From an uncultured Alphaproteobacteria bacterium (GTDB lineage: Bacteria > Pseudomonadota > Alphaproteobacteria > RF32 > CAG-239), in assembly GCA_910577205.1 (NCBI GenBank), contig CAJTMA010000001.1:186001-250000 (forward strand): 64,000 nt of DNA. The letters are read 5' to 3'. Positions 7,942-16,270 of this stretch are shown here, piece after piece. Below the pieces are notes generated by a model. It searched no databases, was not told where the DNA came from, and saw only the letters and a program-made list of their open reading frames with translations. The translations under genes and the position numbers were made by a program. Position 1 is the stretch's first letter; the number at the start of each line of letters is the position of its first letter.

Positions 7942-9795
7942 TCACCTCTTAACAAATCCCAAAATAGCAGTTATTGCCGCCGGCGTTACCCCGGGTATGC
8001 GGGAAGCTTCACCAACGGTCGACGGGCGGACTTTAGACAGTTTTTGCACCATCTCACGCGATAAGCCGCCAATTTGGCTGTAATCAATGTCTTCCCTAAT
8101 TTTTAAGTTTTCATCTTTATGGAACACGTCAATATCTGCTTGCTGGCGCTTCAGATAGCCGGCATATTTTGCTTCAATTTCGATTGCTTCGTAAACATCG
8201 TCCGGCATAGAAGATAATTCTGGCCAAAGCTGATTGATTGTTTCACGTGAAACAGTGTCATAAGACATGAGGTTAAAAGCAGTGCGTTTAGTGCCGTCAT
8301 GTTTGGTTTTGATACCGGCTTCATCAAGACGGTTTTGTTTGGCAAACAACTCTTCACAAAGGCTGCGGTAATGTTTAATCTTGTCATATTTTTCTTTAAA
8401 TACAGTGTATCTATCATTCCCGACACAACCAATTTGCCAGCCTTTTTCCGTCAGGCGGGCATCGGCATTGTCTGCGCGGAGCAACAAACGATATTCCGAG
8501 CGGGAAGTAAACATCCGGTAAGGCTCATCCACGCCTTTGGTAATTAAATCGTCTATCATAACACCAATGTAGGCTTCGCTGCGGTCTATGGTGAATTCAC
8601 GGCCTTTGCCTTCAGCAAACAAGGCCGCATTGACACCGGCAACCAAGCCTTGGGCGGCAGCTTCTTCATAACCTGTCGTACCGTTTATCTGCCCTGCCAG
8701 ATATAATCCCGGAACTTTTTTAACTGCCAGTGTCCGATTCAGCTCCTGCGGGTCAACATAATCGTATTCGATAGCGTAGGCATAACGCAGGATTTCAACA
8801 TCTTCTAATCCGGCAATGGTATGAATAAACTGCTCTTGTACATCAGCGGGCAGGGAGGTCGAAATGCCGTTAGGGTAAACAACATCTGTTGTCAGACCTT
8901 CGGGTTCAAGAAAAATCTGGTGGCTGGTGCGATCAGCAAACTTGACTAGCTTATCTTCAATACTGGGGCAGTAACGCGGCCCGACACCTTTAATCAGCCC
9001 GGAGAAAAGCGCACATTTGGAAAAATTATCGCGGATAATCTGGTGCGTTTTTTCATTGGTGTGAGTTATATAACACTGAATTTGCGGATTAGTAATTTCT
9101 TTAGTTAAATAAGAAAAAGGCTGGGGCGGAAAATCTCCGTCTTGGGCATCAAGCTTATCCCAATGGATAGTTTTGCCGTTTAAGCGAGCAGGCGTTCCGG
9201 TTTTCAAACGCCCGACAGTCAAACCACGCTGTTTTAAATACGGTGTTATACCTGAACAACTGACATCATCTATACGACCGCCGACAGTTGTTTCATGTCC
9301 GACAAACATCACACCATTTAAGAAAGTACCGGAGGTCAGGATAACGGCTTTGGCTTGGATTTCTGTTCCGTCCGCAAGAATTACGCCGCTCGCCTTGTCG
9401 CCCTCAAAAAGCAATCCCTCGGCTGCCGCCTCAATAATATCCAGGTTTGGCTGCGCCTGCAATGCTTCAAGCATAAATTTTTTATAAAGTTCTCTGTCTG
9501 CCTGAGCACGCGGTCCTCTGACAGCAGGGCCTTTAGATTGGTTTAGCATACGAAACTGTATACCGCCTTTGTCAATGACCCGTCCCATAAGACCGTCCAG
9601 AGCATCTATTTCGCGCACCAAATGCCCTTTGCCTAATCCGCCGATAGCGGGATTGCAAGACATAGCGCCTATGGTTTCAATTTTATGAGTAATTAACGCG
9701 GTTTTTGCACCGGTTCTGGCCGCCGCGGCACAGGCTTCACATCCTGCATGGCCGCCGCCAATGACAACAACATCATAGTTTCTATTTTCAGTCAT
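7942..9795 (-). CDS. mnmG: tRNA uridine-5-carboxymethylaminomethyl modification enzyme MnmG (GidA)
   Basis: 617 residues, close to the family length. The N-terminal FAD-binding motif is VVIGGGHAGCEA. Conserved family segments include SCNPAIGGLGKGHLVREIDALDG (18-39 region), GTFLNGVMFVG and GLYLAGQINGTTGYEEAAAQG. The C-terminal helical domain ends with IPGVTPAAITAILGFVKR. With MnmE it builds cmnm5U34 at the wobble position of certain tRNAs. The gene carries a perfect parS (8239-8254) and two TTTAAATAC motifs. It is separated from mnmE by one small hypothetical gene. Confidence 0.97.
   Translation of the reverse strand: MTENRNYDVVVIGGGHAGCEACAAAARTGAKTALITHKIETIGAMSCNPAIGGLGKGHLVREIDALDGLMGRVIDKGGIQFRMLNQSKGPAVRGPRAQADRELYKKFMLEALQAQPNLDIIEAAAEGLLFEGDKASGVILADGTEIQAKAVILTSGTFLNGVMFVGHETTVGGRIDDVSCSGITPYLKQRGLTVGRLKTGTPARLNGKTIHWDKLDAQDGDFPPQPFSYLTKEITNPQIQCYITHTNEKTHQIIRDNFSKCALFSGLIKGVGPRYCPSIEDKLVKFADRTSHQIFLEPEGLTTDVVYPNGISTSLPADVQEQFIHTIAGLEDVEILRYAYAIEYDYVDPQELNRTLAVKKVPGLYLAGQINGTTGYEEAAAQGLVAGVNAALFAEGKGREFTIDRSEAYIGVMIDDLITKGVDEPYRMFTSRSEYRLLLRADNADARLTEKGWQIGCVGNDRYTVFKEKYDKIKHYRSLCEELFAKQNRLDEAGIKTKHDGTKRTAFNLMSYDTVSRETINQLWPELSSMPDDVYEAIEIEAKYAGYLKRQQADIDVFHKDENLKIREDIDYSQIGGLSREMVQKLSKVRPSTVGEASRIPGVTPAAITAILGFVKR
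8239..8254. promoter_or_regulatory. parS centromere site 2
   Basis: TGTTTCACGTGAAACA, identical to site 1, lies inside mnmG about 3.7 kb from parB and 6.2 kb from the candidate origin. Confidence 0.95.
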
Positions 9796-9894
9796 ATATT
9801 CAGCCTTACGTTCTGGCCTCTAACAGGCAGATTCCTACTTATGCATATCGTAGCATATAAAAGATTAGCAAGCCGTTAATAACAGCCTCTCATT

Positions 9895-9928
9895 TAAAAG
9901 CAAAACCTGCCTGATTTTCAGGCAGGTT
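9895..9928 (-). terminator. Terminator of the 9935-10360 gene
   Basis: The hairpin AACCTGCCTGA / TCAGGCAGGTT (9904-9928) is followed on the minus strand by TTTGCTTTT. It ends transcription of the small gene upstream of mnmG, so mnmG probably has its own promoter. Confidence 0.75.
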
Positions 9929-9934
9929 ATAGGC

Positions 9935-10360
9935 TTAAATGACACATTCCTTACGGAGGTTGCGGAGGTAATCATAAACTTCGGCACGCTGTAAAAGTGT
10001 CGGACAAATACTGAAAATAGACAAGACATATACCGCAGCGACATGAGCAGAATAAGATTTATCATCTTCCAGCAGCTTAATAGCCGTATGCATGAAGTTA
10101 GAAAGACTAGTCAGCAATTGGTTAACAAAAGCATCGTTTTCACTATTCAGATGAAGATAAAAAAGATTATTTTCATATTCATCAAACTTTTCAAAAAGAT
10201 TTTTGAAGCAGTAAATCATGCCTGTCAGAGCCGGCCGATAAGTTTCATTAACATCCGAAAAATCGCCGCTTGATGCTATGGCATAACCACAGAGGACAGA
10301 GATATTACGACCGATTAAACACTGCAAACTGTCATTGTTGGGATTAAAGTTTCTGTTCAT
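9935..10360 (-). CDS. Hypothetical helical protein between mnmE and mnmG
   Basis: I chose the ATG at 10360 (MNRNFNPNN, 141 residues); a longer frame starts at 10426 but overlaps the mnmE end closely. The ribosome site is weak. The sequence is mostly predicted helix, with no transmembrane segment or signal peptide and no motif I recognise (SLQCLIGRNISVLCGYAIAS near the start, YDYLRNLRKECVI at the end). It interrupts the usual mnmE-mnmG adjacency and has its own terminator. It is probably a real lineage-specific gene. Confidence 0.6.
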   Translation of the reverse strand: MNRNFNPNNDSLQCLIGRNISVLCGYAIASSGDFSDVNETYRPALTGMIYCFKNLFEKFDEYENNLFYLHLNSENDAFVNQLLTSLSNFMHTAIKLLEDDKSYSAHVAAVYVLSIFSICPTLLQRAEVYDYLRNLRKECVI

Positions 10361-10429
10361 AAAAATAAATTTTAAGTTAATAATAAATTTATAGTGTTTT
10401 TTTAGTCCATTTCTGCAAAAAGTCAAGTT

Positions 10430-11773
10430 TTATTTGCCAATACAGAACGACCCAAAGATTTTATCCAGGATATCGTCTACTTCAATCCGTCCGGTAATTT
10501 TGCCTAATCCGCGGGCTGCCAGACGAATATCTTCCGCTGCCAATTCTATCTCTTTATCCAGACTAAATTGCCGCAAAGTTTCCAGGGTTTCCTGTAGAGC
10601 TTCGCGATAACGGGCACGGGTAATCAACACATCAGAATTTGCGGTAAATTTGTTTTCTATCTGCTTGGTTATTTCGGCCAGAAGCATATCTAATCCCTGG
10701 CGTTGCTTTGCAGCAATAATCAGGCAGTTCCGGCACCTCAATTCATCAATCTGTTCAGCTGACAGCTTATCGGCTTTATTAGCGACAAGCAGCATTTTGT
10801 CAGATATTGTTTTTCGCAGATTATCAAAGAGGTGAACAGTGTCCTGTGATGCATCAAACAAACATATTACCAAATCTGCTTCTGCAATTTTATGGTAGGC
10901 TATTTCAATGCCGCGTTTTTCAATGGCATCTTCAACTTCACGCAGCCCGGCCGTATCAGTAAACATGACCGGATAGCCTTTTAAATCGAGGTGAACGTCA
11001 ACCGCGTCACGGGTTGTTCCGGCAATGTTAGACACGATTGCCGCTTCCCGGTTTACTACAGCGTTCAGCAAACTTGATTTGCCGGCATTCGGCGGTCCGA
11101 CAATAACAACCCGAAACCCTTCGCGCAGGCGTTCGCCGATTTTATCGCCGGATAAATGGGCTGAAATAGCCTCACAAAGTTTAAATACATTGTTTTCAAG
11201 TTTAAATACAGTGTCCTGAGGAATATTTTCATCCGGGAAATCAATATAAGCTTCAAGATGAGCCATCACAGTCAATAATTCGTCACGCCAACTTTCATAC
11301 AGATTTTTTAATCCGCCCTCCATTTGGCGCATGGCATATTTCTGTTGCTCGGCTGTTTCGGCGTCAATTAAGTCAGCCAGCCCTTCTGCTTGGGTCAAAT
11401 CCATTTTGCCGTTATAGAATGCGCGTTTGGAAAACTCACCGGGTTCTGCCAGACGAAACCCAGGAATTTGCGCCAATGAAGAAATGACTCCGGAAATTAC
11501 GGCTCTGGAACCGTGAATCTGAAATTCGACAATATCTTCCCCCGTAAAAGAAAAAGGTGCCTTAAAATAAAGCAAAAGGCATTTATCAAGCAACTGACGT
11601 TCCGGAACAGAATACAAGTTTGCAAAATAAGCATAACGGGGTTTTAAGCGGCCGATATCAATGTCTGTCATTCGGCAAATCGTTTCGCGCGCTTCAGCGC
11701 CGGAAACGCGAATAACCGCTACTCCGGATTTTCCCATTACCGTCGATAAAGCATAAATGGTTTGATTATCCAT
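10430..11773 (-). CDS. mnmE: tRNA modification GTPase MnmE (TrmE)
   Basis: 447 residues. The N-terminal tetrahydrofolate-binding domain begins DNQTIYALSTVMGKSGVAV. The inserted G domain (residues about 215-370) has the P-loop GPPNAGKSSLLNAV, switch GTTRDAV, DTAGLRE and NKAD. The C-terminus ends in the family hallmark CIGK, whose Cys is needed for modification. It works with MnmG on tRNA wobble uridine. Two copies of the TTTAAATAC motif (11180 and 11201, 21 bp apart) lie in the helical domain coding region. Confidence 0.97.
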   Translation of the reverse strand: MDNQTIYALSTVMGKSGVAVIRVSGAEARETICRMTDIDIGRLKPRYAYFANLYSVPERQLLDKCLLLYFKAPFSFTGEDIVEFQIHGSRAVISGVISSLAQIPGFRLAEPGEFSKRAFYNGKMDLTQAEGLADLIDAETAEQQKYAMRQMEGGLKNLYESWRDELLTVMAHLEAYIDFPDENIPQDTVFKLENNVFKLCEAISAHLSGDKIGERLREGFRVVIVGPPNAGKSSLLNAVVNREAAIVSNIAGTTRDAVDVHLDLKGYPVMFTDTAGLREVEDAIEKRGIEIAYHKIAEADLVICLFDASQDTVHLFDNLRKTISDKMLLVANKADKLSAEQIDELRCRNCLIIAAKQRQGLDMLLAEITKQIENKFTANSDVLITRARYREALQETLETLRQFSLDKEIELAAEDIRLAARGLGKITGRIEVDDILDKIFGSFCIGK

Positions 11774-11983
11774 AATCTCTTCCTGTCAAAAATCTTAAAA
11801 TTGTCGACAGTATAATTCAAATTGGTAAAAAATGCGATAAAAATTAGCCCATTAAAATTAAGGCCTATTTTGGACTTGCTGAGCGTATTTTAATTTTTGC
11901 TTAAGTGTTATCCTATAAACTATGCGAAATTCTATTGTACGGGCTTCCTGCGGACTCATTTTTTTCTACTGAAAGTATATAAA

Positions 11984-12664
11984 GTGACAGAAAACTCTAA
12001 AAAATTAATTATCTGGGATTTTGACGGTGTTTTGGCTGATACGGAAAAGCTTTGGCTGGAAAACCGCAGGCAAATGATTAACGAAACTTTCGGATTTAAT
12101 TGGGATTTTGCTATGACAAACTGTCATTTAGGCGGAATGAGCGACAAAACCAAACGGTTAAATTTAGACAAGCTTGGCCTTGAAACAACTGATGCCTTTT
12201 GGGATGAATGCGCAAAGCGAGATATGGCCGTAATGGAACTTGGATTTGAAGCAACGCCCGATGTTGAAGATATACTGAAATGCCAAGAACTTAAGCAATG
12301 CGTTGCAACCGGCGGTGTTTTATCAAAAAGTATTGAAAAACTCAAAACAATCGGATTTTGGAATAAATATATCACAAAAAATAATCTTTTTACCGCAGAT
12401 ATGGTCGAACACGGAAAACCCGAACCTGATTTATTTTTGCTTGCAGCCCGGAAAATGGGGGCTGAGCCAGAAAATTGCGTTGTCATAGAGGATTCTCTCG
12501 CAGGCATGAAAGCCGGTCTTAAAGCGAATATGAATGTCATCGCCTTTATTGGCTGCGAAATGAACAATTCACCAGAATATATAAATAAAATCAAAGAGTT
12601 AGGTGTTAAGAATATTTTTAGCAGAATGTCTGACATAAAAGATTTTTTAGCGGTGTGCAAATAA
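11984..12664 (+). CDS. HAD-superfamily hydrolase (beta-phosphoglucomutase-like)
   Basis: I prefer the GTG at 11984 (VTENSKKLIIWDFDG, 226 residues), with GAAAG 8 bp upstream. The upstream in-frame ATG at 11897 would add 29 residues unlike any HAD N-terminus. All four HAD motifs are present: DFDGVLAD (nucleophile Asp and acid-base Asp), VATGG (motif II), HGKPEPDLF (Lys, motif III) and VVIEDSLAGMKAG (motif IV). The cap between them makes it subfamily IA, acting on small phosphorylated metabolites such as sugar phosphates. The exact substrate cannot be read from the sequence. It is transcribed divergently from mnmE. Confidence 0.88.
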   Translation: MTENSKKLIIWDFDGVLADTEKLWLENRRQMINETFGFNWDFAMTNCHLGGMSDKTKRLNLDKLGLETTDAFWDECAKRDMAVMELGFEATPDVEDILKCQELKQCVATGGVLSKSIEKLKTIGFWNKYITKNNLFTADMVEHGKPEPDLFLLAARKMGAEPENCVVIEDSLAGMKAGLKANMNVIAFIGCEMNNSPEYINKIKELGVKNIFSRMSDIKDFLAVCK

Positions 12665-12736
12665 TATTTGACAAAATATTTCGAAAAAGGCATACTCTTT
12701 TAAAATTTTATTATTATAAATTAAAAACTTTTTATT

Positions 12737-13156
12737 ATGAAAGCAGAAAATTTTCTTGGGGTTGTCGTTACTGTAGCTGCAACATTTGTTCTCATCTTTG
12801 GCCATTGTGAAACCATTATCTGGAAGTATGAACTCCTCTCTTGGGCGACTGGATTGTTGTTTATTCTCCTCTATAATTTGGAAATCTTCCGGCCAAAGAG
12901 CAAAAAGTTCAACTTTATTGTCAGTTATATCGGCCTGTCGATTGCGGTATATTTAGGGCAATATATGATGACAGAGCATTCGGCAATTATCGTGGCGGTT
13001 TTGTTTGGAACACCCATCATTCTCAGCCTTTTGACGGCATATGTTCCCAAGATTGCACATCAGTTTGCTTACAGGACGCCTAATCACCCGGTTTTCCCAT
13101 GCAAAACTTTTGTCTTATTCTCATGGGCAATTGTTCAGATGGCAATTCTATTTTAA
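12737..13156 (+). CDS. Small integral membrane protein, unknown
   Basis: 139 residues with four hydrophobic segments: about 5-24 (FLGVVVTVAATFVLIFGH), 33-48, 60-76 and 82-100, plus a final hydrophobic stretch VLFSWAIVQMAILF. No ribosome site is obvious before the ATG. There is no motif I recognise. It ends immediately before a strong bidirectional terminator shared with rho, which supports it as a real transcription unit. Confidence 0.65.
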   Translation: MKAENFLGVVVTVAATFVLIFGHCETIIWKYELLSWATGLLFILLYNLEIFRPKSKKFNFIVSYIGLSIAVYLGQYMMTEHSAIIVAVLFGTPIILSLLTAYVPKIAHQFAYRTPNHPVFPCKTFVLFSWAIVQMAILF

Positions 13157-13157
13157 T

Positions 13158-13185
13158 AAAAACCCCGGAAAATTCCGGGGTTTTT
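13158..13185. terminator. Bidirectional terminator between membrane gene and rho
   Basis: The perfect 13-bp stem AAAAACCCCGGAA / TTCCGGGGTTTTT has a 2-nt loop. It is A-rich before and T-rich after, and serves the two convergent genes. Confidence 0.9.
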
Positions 13186-13187
13186 GT

Positions 13188-14441
13188 TTAGCTGTTCATG
13201 GTATTAAAGAAATCATGATTGTCTTTGCTCATCCGCAATTTATCAAGCAGGAATTCCATACCGTCGGTCATGCCCATCTGCATCAACACGCGGCGCAAAA
13301 CCCACATTTTGGAAAGGGTCGCTTTGTCAACCAGCAGCTCTTCCTTACGCGTTCCTGAACGGGTAATATCAATGGTCGGGAATAAACGCTTGTCCGTCAG
13401 CTTACGGTCAAGGATAATTTCAGAGTTACCTGTTCCTTTGAATTCTTCAAAAATAACTTCATCCATGCGAGAACCGGTATCAATCAAAGCCGTCGCAATA
13501 ATTGTCAGCGAGCCGCCTTCTTCAACATTACGAGCCGCACCGAGAATACGTTTCGGGCGTTGCAAAGCATTGGCATCGACGCCACCGGTCAAGACTTTGC
13601 CTGAAGAAGGGATAACCGTATTATAAGCACGCCCCAGACGGGTAATCGAATCCAAAAGAATGATAACGTCTTTTTTGTGCTCAACAAGGCGTTTGGCTTT
13701 TTCAATAACCATTTCGGCAACCTGAACGTGACGGGCAGCCGGTTCATCAAAGGTTGAAGAAATAACTTCGCCTTTAACCGAGCGGGTCATATCGGTTACT
13801 TCTTCCGGACGTTCGTCAATCAACAGCACCATAAGGTAAGCTTCCGGATGATTTTCGGCAATCGCATGAGCGATGTTTTGCAGCATAACCGTTTTACCGG
13901 TACGCGGCGGCGCCACAATCAGGCCGCGCTGGCCTTTGCCTTGCGGCGAAATCAAGTCAATAACGCGGCAGGTGTAGTCTTTATCTCCGCAGATAATGTC
14001 AAAATTAAGTTTTTCTGTCGGATATAATGGCGTCAGGTTGTCAAAGTTAACGCGCAGTTTTGATTTTTCAGGATCATCAAAGTTAATGGTGTTAATTTTG
14101 GTTAAAGCAAAATAGCGTTCGTTATCACGCGGACCGCGGATTTCACCCTCGACAGTGTCGCCGGTGCGCAGGCCGAATTTTTTAACCTGGGACGGGGAAA
14201 CATAAATGTCGTCCGGTCCGGCCAAGTAGTTTGATTCGGCAGAGCGAAGAAAGCCAAAGCCGTCCGGCATAACTTCAATCGTGCCTTCGCCGTTAATGAC
14301 AATATCGTCATCTGCCAGTTTTTTGAGAATAGCAAACATTAAATCCTGTTTGCGCATTGAAGAAGCATCTTCAATTCCTAAATCTTCCGCCTGGGTTAAT
14401 AACTCGGTCGGAGACTTCTGCTTGAGTTCTTTTAAATTCAT
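13188..14441 (-). CDS. rho: Transcription termination factor Rho
   Basis: 417 residues. The N-terminal helical region MNLKELKQKSPTELLTQAE is followed by the RNA-binding cold-shock-like domain with GFGFLRS and the YVSPSQVKKFGLRTGD segment, then the RecA-like ATPase: APPRTGKTVMLQ (Walker A), VLLIDERPEEVTDM (Walker B) and the Q/R loops. It is a hexameric RNA helicase that ends transcription. It borders the candidate oriC, with its start codon at the origin side, and reads away from it. Confidence 0.98.
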   Translation of the reverse strand: MNLKELKQKSPTELLTQAEDLGIEDASSMRKQDLMFAILKKLADDDIVINGEGTIEVMPDGFGFLRSAESNYLAGPDDIYVSPSQVKKFGLRTGDTVEGEIRGPRDNERYFALTKINTINFDDPEKSKLRVNFDNLTPLYPTEKLNFDIICGDKDYTCRVIDLISPQGKGQRGLIVAPPRTGKTVMLQNIAHAIAENHPEAYLMVLLIDERPEEVTDMTRSVKGEVISSTFDEPAARHVQVAEMVIEKAKRLVEHKKDVIILLDSITRLGRAYNTVIPSSGKVLTGGVDANALQRPKRILGAARNVEEGGSLTIIATALIDTGSRMDEVIFEEFKGTGNSEIILDRKLTDKRLFPTIDITRSGTRKEELLVDKATLSKMWVLRRVLMQMGMTDGMEFLLDKLRMSKDNHDFFNTMNS

Positions 14442-14966
14442 GTGAACCTGATCTGATTATAAAAAATGAAGTGAATGGTTGAAAGGGTAAAAAGATGAAC
14501 TATATGTTCATGGCATAAGCTTTATATATGATTTAAATTATAAAGTGTCAAACAAAGAATAGAGATTTTTTCATGGCAGTTTTATGCACATCTTCCCTGC
14601 CCATATAATATTTTTTTAAAAGTTAGTAGTAGATTGTATATGCCTGTGACTGATGTGGATAAGTTCTTTAACACAAAGTTATGCAGAGCAGGCGGGGATG
14701 TTTATAAGATTGTGGGGGAAAGTTAACCCTTTCTTAACGAATCGTTAAAAATTTATTAACACAAAATGTAAACCTAAAAATTGCCCGTTTGTGCGTAACT
14801 TTTTTATCCCCAGATTTGGGATAAAATATGAGCTTGTGCGTAAGTGGGTATATTAGATTTTACTTTATGGTGATTAATCTGTATAAACTTAGTAAACAGC
14901 GGAGTTATGCACAGAAAAGGGCACTTCTGTTGATAACTGCCTTAAGCCTTTGATTTGGAGTTTAAA
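14442..14966. other. oriC: Candidate chromosomal replication origin (oriC)
   Basis: 525 bp with no gene lie between the divergent rho and coaE starts. DnaA-box-like 9-mers: TTATGCACA at 14582 and 14905 and TGTGGATAA at 14654 are exact matches to TTATNCACA. One-mismatch boxes lie at 14679 (TTATGCAGA), 14790 and 14835 (TGTGCGTAA), 14804 (TTATCCCCA) and 14928 (TGTTGATAA). TTATCCC...GGGATAA around 14804-14824 is an inverted pair. AT-rich tracts at about 14600-14640 and 14740-14780 could unwind. The TTAA array at 14723-14759 lies in the middle. In alphaproteobacteria such as Caulobacter, coaE and dnaQ are origin-proximal, and parS lies nearby, as here. Confidence 0.8.
14723..14759. promoter_or_regulatory. 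Four TTAA half-sites at 11-bp spacing (CtrA-like array)
   Basis: TTAA occurs at 14723, 14734, 14745 and 14756, so each neighbouring pair is TTAA-N7-TTAA, the CtrA consensus of Caulobacter and relatives. Three sites overlap in tandem on one helical face. The middle spacer contains GAATC (14739-14743), a GANTC methylation site of the CcrM type. The position inside the candidate origin fits replication control by CtrA, but no ctrA gene is in this window. Confidence 0.65.
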
Positions 14967-15551
14967 ATGAAAATAGTTGCCATAACGGGTTCTATCGGCT
15001 GTGGGAAAACCACTTTGGCGCATTTGGTTCGCGATTTGGGATATACGGTTTATGATGCCGATGGCTGGGTACGGCGCTTATATTATCAAAAAGATTTTAT
15101 TGCGGCGGTTGGCAGGCAGTTTCCTGAAGTGATTGAAAACGGCAAAGTTAACAAACGCCGGCTGCGGGATATTGTTTTTAGTGACAACAGCCGCTTAAAA
15201 GTGCTGGAAGCTCTGGTTCATCCTTTTCTGAAGCAAATGTTTAAAAAACTGAAAAAGCGCAATGCCGGTTATGACGATTTGTTTTTTATTGATGTCGCTT
15301 TGCTGTTTGAGATGGGATGGGATAAATTCTGTGATTATGTGATTGTGGCTGATGTGGCGTATGAGTTGCAAAAACAAAGAGTGATGAAAAGAGATAATAT
15401 CAGCAGTGAAGATTTTGAGAAAATCAATAAAGTTCAGATGAGCAATGAAGCCAAAAAACAGCTTGCCGATGCGGTTATTAACACGGATAAGCCGCTGAAT
15501 TTGCTGAAAGCAAGCTTGTTGTGCGTCATTAGTGAAATTGAGGATTGCTGA
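14967..15551 (+). CDS. coaE: Dephospho-CoA kinase
   Basis: 194 residues from the ATG at 14967, with TTTGGAG 6 bp upstream; an in-frame TTG at 14955 is less likely. The P-loop is ITGSIGCGKTTL (Cys and Thr where most have Ser). YDADGWVRRLYY, VHPFLKQMF, FFIDVALLFEMGWDKFCDYV and QKQRVMKRDN are family segments. It performs the last step of coenzyme A synthesis, phosphorylating the 3'-hydroxyl of dephospho-CoA. It is the first gene to the right of the candidate origin and overlaps or nearly touches dnaQ. Confidence 0.94.
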   Translation: MKIVAITGSIGCGKTTLAHLVRDLGYTVYDADGWVRRLYYQKDFIAAVGRQFPEVIENGKVNKRRLRDIVFSDNSRLKVLEALVHPFLKQMFKKLKKRNAGYDDLFFIDVALLFEMGWDKFCDYVIVADVAYELQKQRVMKRDNISSEDFEKINKVQMSNEAKKQLADAVINTDKPLNLLKASLLCVISEIEDC

Positions 15552-15553
15552 AA

Positions 15554-16270
15554 ATGGTCAGAGAGATTGTATTCGATACGGAAACCACGGGTTTTAAAGT
15601 TAATGAGGGTGACAGGCTGGTTGAAATCGGTGCGGTGGAATTAATAAACCATATGCCAACCGGCGTGACTTATCACCAATATATTAACCCGGAGAGAGAT
15701 GTTCCGGATGACGCGTTTAAAGTTCACGGGTTAAGCTATGACTTTTTGAAAAGTTATCCGACTTTTAAACAAGTGGCCGATGAATGGCTGGACTTTGTCG
15801 GGGATGCCGTTTTGGTCGCGCATAATGCGTCTTTCGATATCGGCTTTTTGAACGGGCAATTAAAAGAACTTGATAAGCCTTTATTTACTTGGGACAGGGT
15901 GGTTGATACATTAGAAATTGCCCGCAACCTGTTTCCCGGGGCGCGTGTGAATTTGGATGCTTTGTGCCGCCGTTACGGAATTGACAACAGCGAACGTACA
16001 CTGCACGGCGCTTTGCTTGACGCGGATTTGCTGGCTAAAGTTTATTTGGAATTGTTAGGCGGTCAAGAACCGAGTATGTTAAAAGAGGAGAAAAAAACTT
16101 CTCATGCAACGGTTTTTGCAGACCATTCGGCTCAGCAAAGAGTATTTCGCGAAGCCAGAAGTTTCCCTTTAAGCGAAGAAGCAAAGCAATTGCATTTGGA
16201 TTTCCTGGCAAAAAATATTAAAAATGCAGTTTGGACCGCCGTTCCAGAAACGGAAAAAGCTGAGGGATAA
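15554..16270 (+). CDS. dnaQ: DNA polymerase III epsilon subunit, proofreading exonuclease
   Basis: 238 residues from the ATG at 15554; an in-frame TTG at 15545 overlaps coaE. DEDDh exonuclease motifs: VFDTETTGF (ExoI), VAHNASFDIGFL (ExoII) and HGALLDADLLAKVY (ExoIII with the catalytic His). The C-terminal tail, beyond about residue 180, is where the polymerase alpha subunit binds. coaE-dnaQ adjacency is conserved near alphaproteobacterial origins. Its stop overlaps the next ATG as TAATG. Confidence 0.94.
   Translation: MVREIVFDTETTGFKVNEGDRLVEIGAVELINHMPTGVTYHQYINPERDVPDDAFKVHGLSYDFLKSYPTFKQVADEWLDFVGDAVLVAHNASFDIGFLNGQLKELDKPLFTWDRVVDTLEIARNLFPGARVNLDALCRRYGIDNSERTLHGALLDADLLAKVYLELLGGQEPSMLKEEKKTSHATVFADHSAQQRVFREARSFPLSEEAKQLHLDFLAKNIKNAVWTAVPETEKAEG

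Larger units (their letters stand above)
5586..11216 (+). repeat. Cluster of eight TTTAAATACNNTGTNN motifs
   Basis: Copies start at 5586, 5631, 6045, 7144, 8395, 9233, 11180 and 11201, all in the same orientation. The first nine bases TTTAAATAC and the later TGT are invariant. The two central bases vary (AG, GG, AC, GC, AT) and most copies end in TTT. Seven lie inside minus-strand genes (rsmG, an HD hydrolase, mnmG, mnmE) and one lies between genes. In coding copies the motif is read in different frames (TYR-THR-VAL-PHE-LYS in mnmG 8395; PRO-TYR-LEU-LYS in rsmG and mnmG 9233), so protein constraint does not explain it. I found no full match elsewhere in the window by eye. It interleaves with the two parS sites. 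Confidence 0.7.

Noticed and set aside
11897..11983. ATG start for the HAD hydrolase
   Set aside because: It would add 29 residues before the DFDGV motif. The GTG at 11984 has a ribosome site and normal spacing to motif I.
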